A DNA stretch of 64,000 nucleotides, taken from NCBI GenBank assembly GCA_963798745.1, contig CAWCUF010000005.1:1-64000 (forward strand). Direction: 5' to 3'. This stretch comes from Prado023 sp963798745. GTDB taxonomy: Bacteria > Actinomycetota > Actinomycetes > S36-B12 > CAIYMF01. Made by a program: the position numbers and the translations under genes. How positions within the stretch are numbered: position 1 is the first letter of the stretch; the number at the start of each line of letters is the position of its first letter. Below are positions 8,964 through 18,448 of this stretch, piece by piece. The notes beneath the pieces are model-generated. The model was not told the origin of the DNA, searched no databases, and saw nothing but the letters and a program-made list of their open reading frames with translations.

Positions 8964-9389
8964 CTGCACGGATGTGCTCGGCCGCCCGTCACGGCTGGCG
9001 AACTTGTGCGCATGATTCTCACATCTAATGACACGGGTACCCGCTGGAGCCGGTGAGGACTGCCTGGCCGGAGTCCGGCGAGAGCGACGTGAGGAGGTGC
9101 GCTTCAAACGCGACACCCAGGACCCCGAGTAGGCAGCGCGTGCGTTGCGTCGTGGACCGCGTAACGGGACGCATCCCGGCTTGGGGGAGCACGCGTTTCG
9201 GCTGTCCGCCCACGTCGCTGTCCCCGGGCCGGCTCGGGACCTGTGAGCGCGCCGCCAGTGGACGCGCCCAGCGGTGCGGGTCGGGTCGGGTCTAGCGTCG
9301 GGTCCGGAGCAGGCGGCGGTCGGACTCTGTTGCCTCCCCGAAGCTGGTAGCCACGGGCTCGAGCCCCAGGGAAGGGAGCGCAGACCGTC
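8964..9389. other. 426-bp spacer, no supported gene
   Basis: Short open frames exist on both strands but have neither ribosome binding sites nor recognisable sequence. The stretch should hold the promoter of the dehydrogenase at 9390. No clear terminator for the ClC gene was seen. Confidence 0.45.
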
Positions 9390-10049
9390 GTGAAGCGAAC
9401 CGCATTGGTCACTGGGGCCAACCGGGGGATCGGCCTGGCGATCGCGTCGGGTCTGGTGGACGCGGGCCTGGAGGTGATCGTCGCCGCGCGCGACCCTGCC
9501 GCCGCGTCGGCGGTTGCCCGGCCGCTGGGGGCGCGCCACGTGCAGCTCGACGTGCGCGATCGCGGGTCGATCGCTGCTGCGCTGGCGGAGTGCGGCGACG
9601 TCGACGTCCTAGTGAACAATGCCGGGATCCTGCGACCCGGGCGCCTGCTGGACAACGCGACGGGGTTCGCCGAATCGCTGGCCGTGATGGTCCAGGGCCC
9701 ATACCTGCTCATCCGGGCGCTCGCCCCCGGGATGGTGCGTCGCGACTACGGCAGGATCGTCAACCTGAGCTCCGGGTGGGGGTCCTTCGCCGAGGGCATT
9801 GGGGGGCCGAGCGGGTACGGGGTGGCCAAGGCAGCCGTCAATGCACTGACGGTCGCGGTGGCCCACGAGCTGCCGGCGACGGTGTTGGTCAACGCCATGT
9901 GTCCCGGCTGGGTGCGCACCCGGATGGGCGGTGCGGGTGCACCGCGGTCCCCGGAGCAGGGGGCGCAGACGGCGGTCTGGCTGAGCACCCTTCCTGAGGG
10001 CGGACCGTCAGGGGGCTTCTTCCGCGACCGCCGCCCTATCCCTTGGTGA
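9390..10049 (+). CDS. Short-chain dehydrogenase/reductase (SDR)
   Basis: A classical SDR oxidoreductase of 219 residues starting at GTG 9390. It has the nucleotide-binding TGANRGIG at residues 8-15, LDVRD, the structural NNAG near residue 74, the active-site serine in IVNLSSGWGSF, and the YGVAK Tyr-Lys pair. The end carries the CPGWVRTRMGG motif of the family. The acidic residue after strand 2 is replaced by AARD, which suggests NADP preference. The substrate is not predictable; family members reduce carbonyls or oxidise alcohols in the cytoplasm. The protein is slightly shorter than the usual 240-250 residues. Confidence 0.82.
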   Translation: MKRTALVTGANRGIGLAIASGLVDAGLEVIVAARDPAAASAVARPLGARHVQLDVRDRGSIAAALAECGDVDVLVNNAGILRPGRLLDNATGFAESLAVMVQGPYLLIRALAPGMVRRDYGRIVNLSSGWGSFAEGIGGPSGYGVAKAAVNALTVAVAHELPATVLVNAMCPGWVRTRMGGAGAPRSPEQGAQTAVWLSTLPEGGPSGGFFRDRRPIPW

Positions 10050-10166
10050 CGGCCCGGCCGGCCCTGTGTCAGACGACGTGACCGTCGAGCCGGCCGATGT
10101 TCCTGAGCCAAGCACTGCGCGCGGAGTCGATGCCGCCGAGGCGGCAGGTGTTGCGCACGGTCGAAG

Positions 10167-10391
10167 TCAATGCCTCTGGCCGCTGTGCCCGACCGCTGCG
10201 GCGCGGGCCTTGAACTGGGGCATCAGCTCGCTCTCCAGCCCGTGGCAGTGGCAGAACCACTTCGCATTCGCCCAACCGAATGAGACCACCTCGATGTCGT
10301 GGGCGGGGCAGGGGGCGTCGACCGGATGCCGGTGGTCGCGGGCGTGGACGGCAGCAGTCGCGGCGACGACGACGAACTGAAGATTGGCCAT
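10167..10391 (-). CDS. Small hypothetical protein with a CHCHG segment
   Basis: A 74-residue open frame starts at ATG 10391 behind a strong GAGGAGG Shine-Dalgarno four to five bases upstream, better than that of most neighbours. The N-terminus (MANLQFVVVAATAAVHARDH) is hydrophobic. The middle contains EVVSFGWANAKWFCHCHGLE and the tail is basic. Two cysteines and several histidines in a short span hint at metal binding. I do not recognise the family. The convincing ribosome binding site is the main reason for calling it, since nothing is known of its expression. Confidence 0.5.
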   Translation of the reverse strand: MANLQFVVVAATAAVHARDHRHPVDAPCPAHDIEVVSFGWANAKWFCHCHGLESELMPQFKARAAAVGHSGQRH

Positions 10392-10767
10392 TGGTCCTCC
10401 TCATCGAGCCTGTGGTTGATCTCGCCAGCTGAGGGGTGCCAATTCACTCGTTCACCCGAACGGAGTAATCACGTCGGGACGGTCCCGGCCCGACAGGCTG
10501 CGGCTCCTCGGGCTGCCAGTTCGGGCTCTCTGTGGTCGTCGCGCGCTGGATGCACAGGTCAGCACGGCTCGGTGCAGCTTCGCGATGACAGCTGTCATCA
10601 GGGTCCGAGTCCGCCGCTCTCCAGGGGTGTGACCGGCGCGATGTCGTCGGTGCGCTTGCGCAACTCAGGCCGGCGCTCAGGTGGGCTCGGCCAGATGTGC
10701 CGGTCGCCGTCGCGCCGTAGCTTCGAGATCGTCAGGGTGGACGGTTCCCCAGCGCGGCCACCTCCCG
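10392..10767. other. Spacer, no supported gene
   Basis: About 375 bp between the start of the small protein and the terminator of the acyltransferase, both on the minus strand. It should contain the promoter of the small gene. No coding sequence could be supported. Confidence 0.45.
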
Positions 10768-10784
10768 GCCACCCTCAGGGTGGC
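10768..10784 (-). terminator. Probable terminator of the acyltransferase gene
   Basis: GCCACC and GGTGGC form a stem around CTCAG, 18 bp beyond the stop codon of the minus-strand acyltransferase. There is no U-run, as is common for high-GC actinobacterial terminators. Confidence 0.5.
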
Positions 10785-10801
10785 GGCCGAGTCGCAGCGA
10801 C

Positions 10802-13009
10802 CTACCCGTCAGCCGCCACCGGGTCTGGCGTCCAGGGGCCCAGCGCTTCGGCCATCCACGGGGCCATCGTCTGCGCGTAGGTCTTGGTGAGATGGGCGTA
10901 GTCCCTGTAGACGATCACATTGCCCACGACGGCGGGGCAGATCTCCGGAAGGCAGATCCCGTCGTTGAGGTCGATCACGTTCCAGTCGAATTCCTGATCC
11001 GCGGACAGCATCCGGTCGACGGGATTCAGTTCGTCCACCGCCTCCGCGCGGGGCACCGCGCACTCGGACAGCGTGTCACCATGCTCTGCGACGCAATCGG
11101 GGACCTTGAAGGGCTTGCCCTCCCTCCGCATCAGGGGGACATCCGCGATGAAGACCGGCGTGGTCCCCTGGCTGGCGACCTCCTGGGCGATCGTGCGGAA
11201 TCCGCGCTGGATCTCCTGGGTCCGCTCGGCTCCCTCAAGGCGTCGTCCCGAATCGTCGAGCACTCCCACGTAGTTGACAGAGGTGATCAAGAGGATGTCC
11301 GGTGGCGAGTCTGCGAGAAGGGAACGGGCTTGTTCCTGCCAGGCGGCGCACGCTTCGTAGGCCTTGGCGTCAGGGGTGAGCGTGATCTGGCTGTCGGTCA
11401 ACGGGCACTGGGACTTCAGCATCGTGCGCAGTCCCCATCCGTTGTCCTGGGCGAGCCTCGTCAGCGTGGGAACCCACGACGTTGCATGTGAGTCGCCCGC
11501 GATGACGATCTGGAACTCTGCGTCCGGGTCTCCGTACTGGCACTCCACGAGCTGGGACGCAGCGGATCCCAATTGGCACCCGTCGGAATACGGTGCGGCG
11601 TTGTCGTCGGGGGCATCGGCGACGGAGGGCACCAGCGGGTCGAACGAATCCCCAGGGTCTGGATGCGCGTCCACCCAGTCGGTATCGAGGAGAACGGCAG
11701 CTCCCAGCCGATCCAATGGGATCTCGACCGTCCCCCCGGACTGTCCCGCACCACTCACCCGGTGGAGGAGCCCGGCACAGGTCAGCGAGACCGCGATGAG
11801 CCCAGCGCCCATGACGAGGGCCATGCCACTTCGCCGCCGGAAGACTGCCGCATGACGTACGGGATTCTCGAGCAGTCTCAGCGACAGCCAGGCAAGAACA
11901 CAGGTCACTCCGGTCACAGGCAGCAACAACCGCCAGCCTGCCTCGGGGCGGAGCTCGCTGACGATGGCGATGGCCGGCCAGTGCCAGAGGTAGAGGCTGT
12001 AGGACATCCCGCCGACCCAGACCATGGGGCGCACGGAGAGCCCCCGTGTGACCGAGCCGCCGTCCGCTCCCATACCCGCCAGGAGCAGGGCGGCCGCGCC
12101 CACGGTGGGCAGTAGTGCGGCCTTTCCGGGGAAAGGAGTCTGATCCGTGATCAGCAGCACGGAAGCCAGAACGGCCGCGACTCCCGCCCATCCTGCCGTG
12201 GATCGGATCCACCCAGGAAGGCGACGGGCCTCCACTGCCGTGAGAGCCAGGAGTCCACCCAGGGCCATCTCCCAGAGCCGCGTGAGGGTCGAGAAGTACG
12301 CACCCGAGGGGTTGTGGGTCGTGGCCCAGACGGAGTAGATGAGCGAGGGCCCCAGGACGAGGGCCATGGCCGCCAGCAGGCTGCGGCGCACACGCACACC
12401 GGTGCGCACCGCGAGCACTGCGAACACCGCCAGCAGGGCAGGCCAGACGAAGTAGAACTGCTCCTCCACCGAGAGCGACCAGAAGTGCTGAACCGGGGAC
12501 GCCGCCTCCTCCGCCCCCAGGTAGTCGGTGGATCGGTCGGCGAAGACCCAGTTGACGACGAAGAGGGCCGCCGCAGAGATATCCACCGAGATCGCCGGCC
12601 AACGGGACGCTGGCAGCAGCAGCCACGAACCCAGCGCCGTCACAGCCAGCACGAGAGTCCCCGCGGGCAGGAGGCGCTTGGCCCGACGGGCGTAGAACCG
12701 AGCGAACCTGATCCGACCCGTCGTGGAGACCTCTCGCAGGAGAAGCCCCGTGATCAGAAACCCGGACACCACGAAGAAGATGTCCACGCCGACGAAACCG
12801 CCCGAGATCCCGGGCACCTTGGCGTGGTAGAGGAGCACGACCAGGACGGCCAGAGCACGAATACCTTCGACGTCCGCCCGGAACCCCCGCTCCCCCTGAT
12901 GGCTGGAGACCGGCGGGACGTCCGTGTCCCGGGGCGCGACCCCAGCAGTCGAGCCGCTCACGAATCCACGTCCGAAGGAATCGGGGTGCGAACCTCTTCG
13001 TCGGCCCAC
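10802..13009 (-). CDS. Acyltransferase 3 with C-terminal SGNH domain (OafA/YrhL type)
   Basis: A 735-residue membrane enzyme that would O-acylate a surface polysaccharide or peptidoglycan. The AT3 part covers about residues 40-400: RADVEGIRALAVLVVLLYHAKVPG contains the conserved R-x10-H, followed by GGFVGVDIFFVVSGFLIT and about ten membrane helices, including FWSLSVEEQFYFVWP and YSLYLWHWP. The extracytoplasmic SGNH hydrolase-like domain begins near residue 480 with IVIAGDSHATSW (nucleophile Ser) and ends with RDYAHLTKTYA (catalytic Asp-His). This layout is known from peptidoglycan and LPS O-acetyltransferases. It is divergent from a GT2/TagF-like polymer gene. The exact start is uncertain because the first 35 residues are not conserved in type. 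Confidence 0.87.
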   Translation of the reverse strand: MGRRRGSHPDSFGRGFVSGSTAGVAPRDTDVPPVSSHQGERGFRADVEGIRALAVLVVLLYHAKVPGISGGFVGVDIFFVVSGFLITGLLLREVSTTGRIRFARFYARRAKRLLPAGTLVLAVTALGSWLLLPASRWPAISVDISAAALFVVNWVFADRSTDYLGAEEAASPVQHFWSLSVEEQFYFVWPALLAVFAVLAVRTGVRVRRSLLAAMALVLGPSLIYSVWATTHNPSGAYFSTLTRLWEMALGGLLALTAVEARRLPGWIRSTAGWAGVAAVLASVLLITDQTPFPGKAALLPTVGAAALLLAGMGADGGSVTRGLSVRPMVWVGGMSYSLYLWHWPAIAIVSELRPEAGWRLLLPVTGVTCVLAWLSLRLLENPVRHAAVFRRRSGMALVMGAGLIAVSLTCAGLLHRVSGAGQSGGTVEIPLDRLGAAVLLDTDWVDAHPDPGDSFDPLVPSVADAPDDNAAPYSDGCQLGSAASQLVECQYGDPDAEFQIVIAGDSHATSWVPTLTRLAQDNGWGLRTMLKSQCPLTDSQITLTPDAKAYEACAAWQEQARSLLADSPPDILLITSVNYVGVLDDSGRRLEGAERTQEIQRGFRTIAQEVASQGTTPVFIADVPLMRREGKPFKVPDCVAEHGDTLSECAVPRAEAVDELNPVDRMLSADQEFDWNVIDLNDGICLPEICPAVVGNVIVYRDYAHLTKTYAQTMAPWMAEALGPWTPDPVAADG

Positions 13010-13526
13010 GGTCGCTGGAGGGCTTGGATCTTGGGCAGCAGCGGTTCACAGCCCGGCCCGTCGTTGTGCGGGGTGGTGCGGCGGAGCCGATCTGCGAGCT
13101 CCGGCTGGGGACCGCGCCAGCACTCGGAAGTCGTCACCGGGTCGCTCAGCACCGTGTCACGGGGATCGAGCCGTCACGTTCGTGCTCGGGTCGGCCAGCT
13201 CGCCGCCCGCCGACATCCCGAGGGAAGGTGCCGAGTTCCGTGCTCGCCGTCATCAGATGGGATCTCCTTGGTGGGATCACAAGCGCACGCGCCGGCGAAA
13301 GAATACCCGCACGGATCCGTCGTGCTCGAGACCCGCCGCCGCGGTTTCGCCGAAGACGTCGGGGCCGACCGAACCGTGGAGGGTGCCATGGGCCAGGGCA
13401 CGGCCGAGGAGGTCTCGGTGCACCGCAGGGTGGACCTCGGCCCCGACAACGAGCCACGCCGGACGTCGGGATTCGGCGGCACTCAAGGTCCAAAGCCTGC
13501 GTCGCGCACAGGCTAGTCTGTGCTCC
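13010..13526. other. Divergent intergenic region, no supported gene
   Basis: About 517 bp separate the divergent acyltransferase and glycosyltransferase genes. All six frames contain open stretches because of the high GC content, but none has a recognisable domain or a good start. The promoter of the glycosyltransferase lies at its right edge. Confidence 0.45.
13514..13519 (+). promoter_or_regulatory. -10 box, leaderless start of GT2-TagF
   Basis: TAGTCT lies 7 nt before the GTG at 13527, and no ribosome binding site is present, so transcription probably starts at the initiation codon. Confidence 0.55.
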
Positions 13527-16154
13527 GTGCGCGAAGCGGCCAGTTTGCCTCCTCCGCGGTTCAGCATCGTGACTGCCGTGTACAACGTGTCGCGGTACCT
13601 GCCGGACTTCATCGATTCGATCGACGCGCAGGGGTACCCGTCGAACCGCATGGAGGTCATCGCCGTCGATGACGGCTCGAGTGACGACTCCCTCGAGGTG
13701 CTTCGGTCCTGGGCAGGGCGGGCCCCGTACCGCGTGTCGGTCTTGACCAAGACGAACGGTGGGCAGTCCTCAGCGCGCAACCTGGGGCTGACGCAGGCAC
13801 GGGGCCAGTGGGTCACCTTCGCCGACCCTGACGACATGCTCGGCCAGGGCTACCTGCACGTCGTGGATCGATTTCTCGAGTCCAATCCCCACGTCGAGAT
13901 GGTGGCCACCAACAGGATCTACTGGGAGGAGCCCACCAGCAGCCTGCGCGATGGGCATCCCCTGCGCAAGCACTTCCGCTCCACGAGAGTGATCGACCTG
14001 GACCGGTTCCCCGAGTTCTTCCACGGCAGTGCCCCGGCCTCTTTCCTGCGACTCGACAGCCTTCGTGCGGATGGGCTCACCTTCGACGAGCGCATCAGGC
14101 CCAACTTCGAGGATGGCCACCTGTGCGCGCTGTATCTCATGGCGTGCGAGACCCGGTGCGTCGGGTTCGTCCGGGAGGCCGAGTACCAGTACCGCAGGCG
14201 CGCCGACGGGAGTTCGACGCTCCAGAACAGCTTGACGGACCCCCGCAGGTATACGGTCGTGCCCGACCTCGGTTACCTCGACCTCCTCGCACGCGCCGAA
14301 CGGCAGTACGGTCACGTCTCCGAGTGGCTGCAGAACCTCATCCTGTACGAATTGAGCTGGTACTTCAGCGCGGAGGATGCTCCCTCGGCTGCTGCCACGG
14401 CGGCCGTCGGCGACGTGGCGGACACGTTCCACGGGCTGCTGCGGTCCATCCTCGCGAGGATCGATCCGGAGATCATCCTCGCTCATCGGGTGCGGAGCCT
14501 GAAGCCCGTGGTGCGGGACGCGATGCTGCACGCCTGGGCTGAAGGGGACTGGCACAGTCCCTACGTCGTCGCCGAGCCGGTGGACCTCGACACAGAGCTT
14601 GTCCGAATCGTCTACCGCTACGTGGGCGCCCCCCCCGACGAGGAGTTCCTGATCAGGGGGGTGCCCATGCAGCCTCGGTATGCCAAGGTGCGCAGCATCA
14701 GGTACTTCGACAAGACCGTCATGCATGAGCGGATCGCCTGGGTGAGCGGTCGCGGGACGTTGCGTGTCCGGCTGGCCGGCCGCCCGGTCGCCATCCGCGA
14801 CAGGTGGGATCCACCGCTGCCACTGTCGCGTCATCTGCTCAATGAGGCGATACCGGCGCCGCATCCTGAGGTCGAGCCACCGGAAGGCGGACTTGTTGCG
14901 TCCGTGCGGAGCCGGTGGGACAAGGACCCCATCCACAGGGCGCAGCGAGCGGCCAACAGGGCTCGCAGCGAGTTCCGATCAGCGTGGGTCCTCGTCGATC
15001 GGATCCATGACGCGGACGACAGCGCAGAGATCTTGTTCCGTCATCTGCGGGCGACCCGGCCCGACATCAACGCGTGGTTCACTGTCGAGCAGGGAACGCC
15101 GGACTGGGATCGGCTGGTCAAGGACGGATACGGAGGGCGGCTCGTCGCCTGGGGGAGCCTCCGTTGGAAGGCCCTGCTTGCCAATTGCGCCTACCTGATC
15201 TCGTCCCACATCGACGTTCCGATCCACCAGCCGCCGGACATCCTCGAGTTCACCGCCCCGACGTGGCGATTCGTATTCCTGCAGCACGGGATCATCAAGG
15301 ACGATCTGTCCAATTGGCTCAACACGAAGAAGCTGGCCCTCTTCGTCACGAGTACGGCGGCGGAGTACGCGTCGATCGCCGGGGATGGCACGCGCTACGT
15401 CTTCACGACCAAGGAGGTCCGCAACACCGGCCTGCCCAGGTTCGACAAGCTCCTTGAGGCGGGAGCCACGATCCCGCCGGAACGTCGCGACCTGGTTCTG
15501 GTGACGCCCACGTGGCGCCATTGGCTGTCGCCCCCGCTCGCGGTTGGCTCTCAGATGCGTTCGGTGCGTGAGGATTTCTGGGAGTCGTCGTACGCCCGCA
15601 ACTGGATGGGCCTGCTCAACTCGGCCGCGCTTCGGGAGGCGGTGCTCGACCGAGGGCTGCGACTCGGTTTCCTGCCGCACCCCAACCTGCAGGTGATCCT
15701 GAACTCAGCCGAGCTTCCCGACCATGTCGAACCCCTTCGTTTCACGGGAGTCGATGTGCGCACCTACTTCGCCCGCGCCGCGGCACTGACCACCGACTAC
15801 TCGTCGATGGCCTTCAATGCCGCCTACCTCGAGCGTCCTGTCACGTACTTCCAGTTCGATGCCGACCAGATGTTCGGCGGGGATCATGTGGGCAGGGGTG
15901 GCTACTACAAGTACGAGCGAGATGGGTTCGGACCGGTTGCCCACGACCTCGATTCCGCAGTGCAGGACCTGGTCTCGGTGCTGGAGGCCGGGTGCACCGC
16001 TGCATCGACGTACCTCGAGCGGATCCGGACGGCCTTCCCGCAGAGGGACGGCCGCTGCTGCGAGCGAGTCATAGCGGAGATCGAGGCGGTGGGCCGTCGG
16101 GTCACCCGCTCGGAGTTGGCCACGCCCGTTCCCACTCCCGTTGCCGGGACCTGA
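13527..16154 (+). CDS. GT2 glycosyltransferase fused to CDP-glycerol glycerophosphotransferase-like domain
   Basis: A two-domain enzyme of 875 residues likely to build a wall teichoic acid or related phosphopolyol polymer. The N-terminal GT-A domain shows FSIVTAVYNVSRYLPDFIDSI (residues 12-32), VIAVDDGSSDDSLEVL, NGGQSSARNLGL and FADPDDM. The C-terminal half (about 520-850) resembles TagF/TarF transferases: RFVFLQHGIIKDDLSNW with the catalytic His, then NTGLPRFDKLLEAG, RDLVLVTPTWRHWL, LPHPNLQ and LTTDYSSMAFNAAYLERPVTYFQFD. The open frame extends 600 bp upstream, but GTG 13527 is preferred because it begins just before the conserved domain and behind a -10 box. The neighbouring O-acyltransferase could decorate the product. 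Confidence 0.85.
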   Translation: MREAASLPPPRFSIVTAVYNVSRYLPDFIDSIDAQGYPSNRMEVIAVDDGSSDDSLEVLRSWAGRAPYRVSVLTKTNGGQSSARNLGLTQARGQWVTFADPDDMLGQGYLHVVDRFLESNPHVEMVATNRIYWEEPTSSLRDGHPLRKHFRSTRVIDLDRFPEFFHGSAPASFLRLDSLRADGLTFDERIRPNFEDGHLCALYLMACETRCVGFVREAEYQYRRRADGSSTLQNSLTDPRRYTVVPDLGYLDLLARAERQYGHVSEWLQNLILYELSWYFSAEDAPSAAATAAVGDVADTFHGLLRSILARIDPEIILAHRVRSLKPVVRDAMLHAWAEGDWHSPYVVAEPVDLDTELVRIVYRYVGAPPDEEFLIRGVPMQPRYAKVRSIRYFDKTVMHERIAWVSGRGTLRVRLAGRPVAIRDRWDPPLPLSRHLLNEAIPAPHPEVEPPEGGLVASVRSRWDKDPIHRAQRAANRARSEFRSAWVLVDRIHDADDSAEILFRHLRATRPDINAWFTVEQGTPDWDRLVKDGYGGRLVAWGSLRWKALLANCAYLISSHIDVPIHQPPDILEFTAPTWRFVFLQHGIIKDDLSNWLNTKKLALFVTSTAAEYASIAGDGTRYVFTTKEVRNTGLPRFDKLLEAGATIPPERRDLVLVTPTWRHWLSPPLAVGSQMRSVREDFWESSYARNWMGLLNSAALREAVLDRGLRLGFLPHPNLQVILNSAELPDHVEPLRFTGVDVRTYFARAAALTTDYSSMAFNAAYLERPVTYFQFDADQMFGGDHVGRGGYYKYERDGFGPVAHDLDSAVQDLVSVLEAGCTAASTYLERIRTAFPQRDGRCCERVIAEIEAVGRRVTRSELATPVPTPVAGT

Positions 16155-16464
16155 CCTGGAGGAGGGCCTCGGTCCGGGTGCGGGGACTCCCGGGCGGGCT
16201 TCGACATCGTGGAACCGCGATTCGCCGACCGTCCTTGCTTGAGCTCCCCCAGTTCGCCCACCGAGGTGCCTATCGAGGGAAGCCAGGGCCTTGTGCCCGA
16301 ACGCTCGGGGCCAGCCCATTAGCTGCGCGCCGTGAGTCAGAGTGTCGATGGGCCCGGCACCCGGTTCGGTCAGACCTGTATCAACGTGCCCGGTCCACGC
16401 TCTGCAGGGGTGCCCGAACCGAAGCGGGGCGCCAGCCACCGCCAGAGCTCAAGGAGCACCCATC
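16155..16464. other. 310-bp spacer, no supported gene
   Basis: This stretch lies between the teichoic-acid-type enzyme and the secreted DUF6345 protein. An upstream extension of the DUF6345 frame exists but lacks similarity. No hairpin or clear promoter was found. Confidence 0.4.
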
Positions 16465-18345
16465 ATGCGACGCCTACCGCTCACCACCGCCGTCGGTACC
16501 GCCGTCGGCGCACTCGTCGTCTCCACGGCCGCGGCCGCGGGGCCGTCCACAGCCGCCGACACCCTCGCCGGCGAGGCCCAGATCTTCAAGATCGTCTCGG
16601 AGGGGATGACCGTCGAGCAGGGCGCTGCCCTCGCCAAGGCAGCCGGCGTCGGCCTGGCGCTGCGGCCGGACGGTTCGTTCTCCTTCGTCGACGAGCAGCG
16701 CTTCGCGAAGGTCCCCGCCAAGCGGGTCACCACAACCACCGAGGTGCTCGGGCACGACGAGCACAAGCGGCCCACCGTCGCCCAGGCGGTCGACCTCGCG
16801 GCACTCGACAGGGTGGCGGTCCTCGACTCCGGCAAGGCCCTCGAACGTGCGCAGTCCCTGCTCGGCGACGTTGCCGGGTTCGAGGTTCTCCCCCGGGTGG
16901 ACCACACGACCGTCGAGGTCTCCGACCGCCGCGGGAAGCTGCGCTCCAGCACCCCGATCGACACCACGGTGACCTACGAGTTCCGGCTCGGCGGCCTGCC
17001 GGTGGTCGGCCCGGGCGCCAAGCAGCGGATCGCCTTCGACGGCGCCGGCTCGATCGTGCAGCTCTCGCGGTCCGTGCGCTCCGTGGCCCCGGCCGGCAGC
17101 GTGGAGATCATCAGTCCCCAGGAGGCGCTCGACCAGTGCGCAACCCTGTACGGACCACAGGTCAAGCAGGGCGATCCGACATTGGCCTACTATGCGCCGC
17201 CCCTGGCGGCCGAGGATGCCTCCGGCCGCGGGGCCGCAGGGCTGCTGCTGCCGCACTACGTGTGCACACCGGCCAGCGACCGCCCGGACGACCAGGTCGG
17301 GCTGACCGGCCGCCTCGTCCCGGCCGCCCCTGAGTACGCACCCATCGCCCAGCTCAGCGCCTCCCGCGCGGGGAGCCAGGTCAAGGCTGCGGTCGACGTG
17401 AGCGGTGGCCAGCGGCCCTACCTGGTGCAGTGGTCCTCGTCGAGCACACCGCTCAAGGTGTCGAGTGGCACGGAGCTCGGCTACACCGTGCGCCCCCGGG
17501 CCAACGACACCAACGCCCCGGAGACCGTCACGGTCACCGTCACGGACGCCAACGGCGTGGTCTCCGCTGCTTCAGTGGCCCTACTCGAGTCGGGCGAGGC
17601 CTCGGCGAGGGGCATCGGAGGTGCCGGCGGCGCCTTCGATGTCGGCATCGAGCAGACCGTCGACGAGTGGCAGTGCGCCCAGGACAGCGCCAACGGCTTC
17701 CGCGACGTGATGCGCTCGCACGGTCAGTCGGTCGAGTTCGACTGGCGCGGGGCGAGTGCCTTCGAGAAGGACTTCAAGGACACCTCGCTCGGCGGGTGGG
17801 ATGCCCTCTCCGCCACCAGGTACGTCGACGAGATCGACGCCCAGTGGTACACCGGCCACGGATCGGCCAGCGGCTTCACCTTCAAGAGCAGCGTGGACGA
17901 CACGCGTATCACGCCGGCCGACGCCCGCTGGGGCGACCGGGACCTCGAGTGGATGCAACTGGAGTCCTGCCAGGTGCTGCGCGACACCAACGGCAGCGCT
18001 GACTACTTCGCCCGCTGGGCGCCTGCCTTCACCGGACTGCACCTGCTCAACGGCTTCGACACCAACGCGACCTGCGTCGGTGGCGGGACCGGTCGGCGGT
18101 TCGCCGAGTACCTGTACCCGGTGAACTTCCTCTGGTGGGAGGTCCGCCCGGCGCTGACGGTGCAGCAGGCGTGGGCCAGCATGGCCAACGACCTCGAGCC
18201 GGCCGGGACCCGCTGGCGCAGCATCAGCCCGATGCAGGGTTCGATCAGCAACCTCTCGGACAAGTTCTGGGGCCAGGGCTCAGTCGGCCCGGACATCAGT
18301 GCCGCCCAGCGCACCGGCTTCATCTCGATCAGCGGCGTCAGCTGA
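16465..18345 (+). CDS. Secreted DUF6345-domain protein
   Basis: A 626-residue exported protein of unknown function. It begins at ATG 16465 with AAGGAG eight bases upstream. A Sec signal peptide (MRRLPLTTAVGTAVGALVVS, then an Ala-rich stretch) is evident, with cleavage expected around residues 25-31. The middle (about 300-400) has an Ig-like repeat (QLSASRAGSQVKAAVDVSGG, ETVTVTVTDANGVVSA). The C-terminal third matches DUF6345 by its hallmarks: WYTGHGSASGFTF, ARWGDRDLEWMQLESCQVL and GLHLLNGFDTNATC. The conserved His, Cys and Asp residues are reminiscent of a caspase-like or peptidase fold, but no activity is established. A strong terminator follows, so it is monocistronic. Confidence 0.75.
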   Translation: MRRLPLTTAVGTAVGALVVSTAAAAGPSTAADTLAGEAQIFKIVSEGMTVEQGAALAKAAGVGLALRPDGSFSFVDEQRFAKVPAKRVTTTTEVLGHDEHKRPTVAQAVDLAALDRVAVLDSGKALERAQSLLGDVAGFEVLPRVDHTTVEVSDRRGKLRSSTPIDTTVTYEFRLGGLPVVGPGAKQRIAFDGAGSIVQLSRSVRSVAPAGSVEIISPQEALDQCATLYGPQVKQGDPTLAYYAPPLAAEDASGRGAAGLLLPHYVCTPASDRPDDQVGLTGRLVPAAPEYAPIAQLSASRAGSQVKAAVDVSGGQRPYLVQWSSSSTPLKVSSGTELGYTVRPRANDTNAPETVTVTVTDANGVVSAASVALLESGEASARGIGGAGGAFDVGIEQTVDEWQCAQDSANGFRDVMRSHGQSVEFDWRGASAFEKDFKDTSLGGWDALSATRYVDEIDAQWYTGHGSASGFTFKSSVDDTRITPADARWGDRDLEWMQLESCQVLRDTNGSADYFARWAPAFTGLHLLNGFDTNATCVGGGTGRRFAEYLYPVNFLWWEVRPALTVQQAWASMANDLEPAGTRWRSISPMQGSISNLSDKFWGQGSVGPDISAAQRTGFISISGVS

Positions 18346-18363
18346 GCAAGTCACACGCATTGC

Positions 18364-18399
18364 GAGGACGGACCTCACCGCCTGGTGGGGTCCGTCCTC
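18364..18399 (+). terminator. Rho-independent-like terminator of the DUF6345 gene
   Basis: GAGGACGGACC pairs perfectly with GGTCCGTCCTC, with a nested CACC/GGTG pair closing a four-base loop. The hairpin starts about 19 bp after the stop codon. There is no U-tract. Confidence 0.75.
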
Positions 18400-18448
18400 A
18401 CGAGCCTGGCGCGCGTCCTAACGTTCCGACCGCTGCGGCCCGCGGCCG

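Noticed and set aside
9025..9213. 62-codon minus-strand frame with a plausible hydrophobic core
   Set aside because: No ribosome binding site, -10 box or recognisable family, and equally long frames occur on the other strand.
13174..13493. Minus-strand frames between the acyltransferase and GT2 genes
   Set aside because: Peptides look partly protein-like, but starts, ribosome binding sites and similarity are absent.
12924..13526. Upstream extension of the GT2-TagF frame by 200 codons
   Set aside because: The extension is Arg/Pro-rich without domain similarity and overlaps the divergent acyltransferase. GTG 13527 follows a -10 box and starts at the conserved domain.
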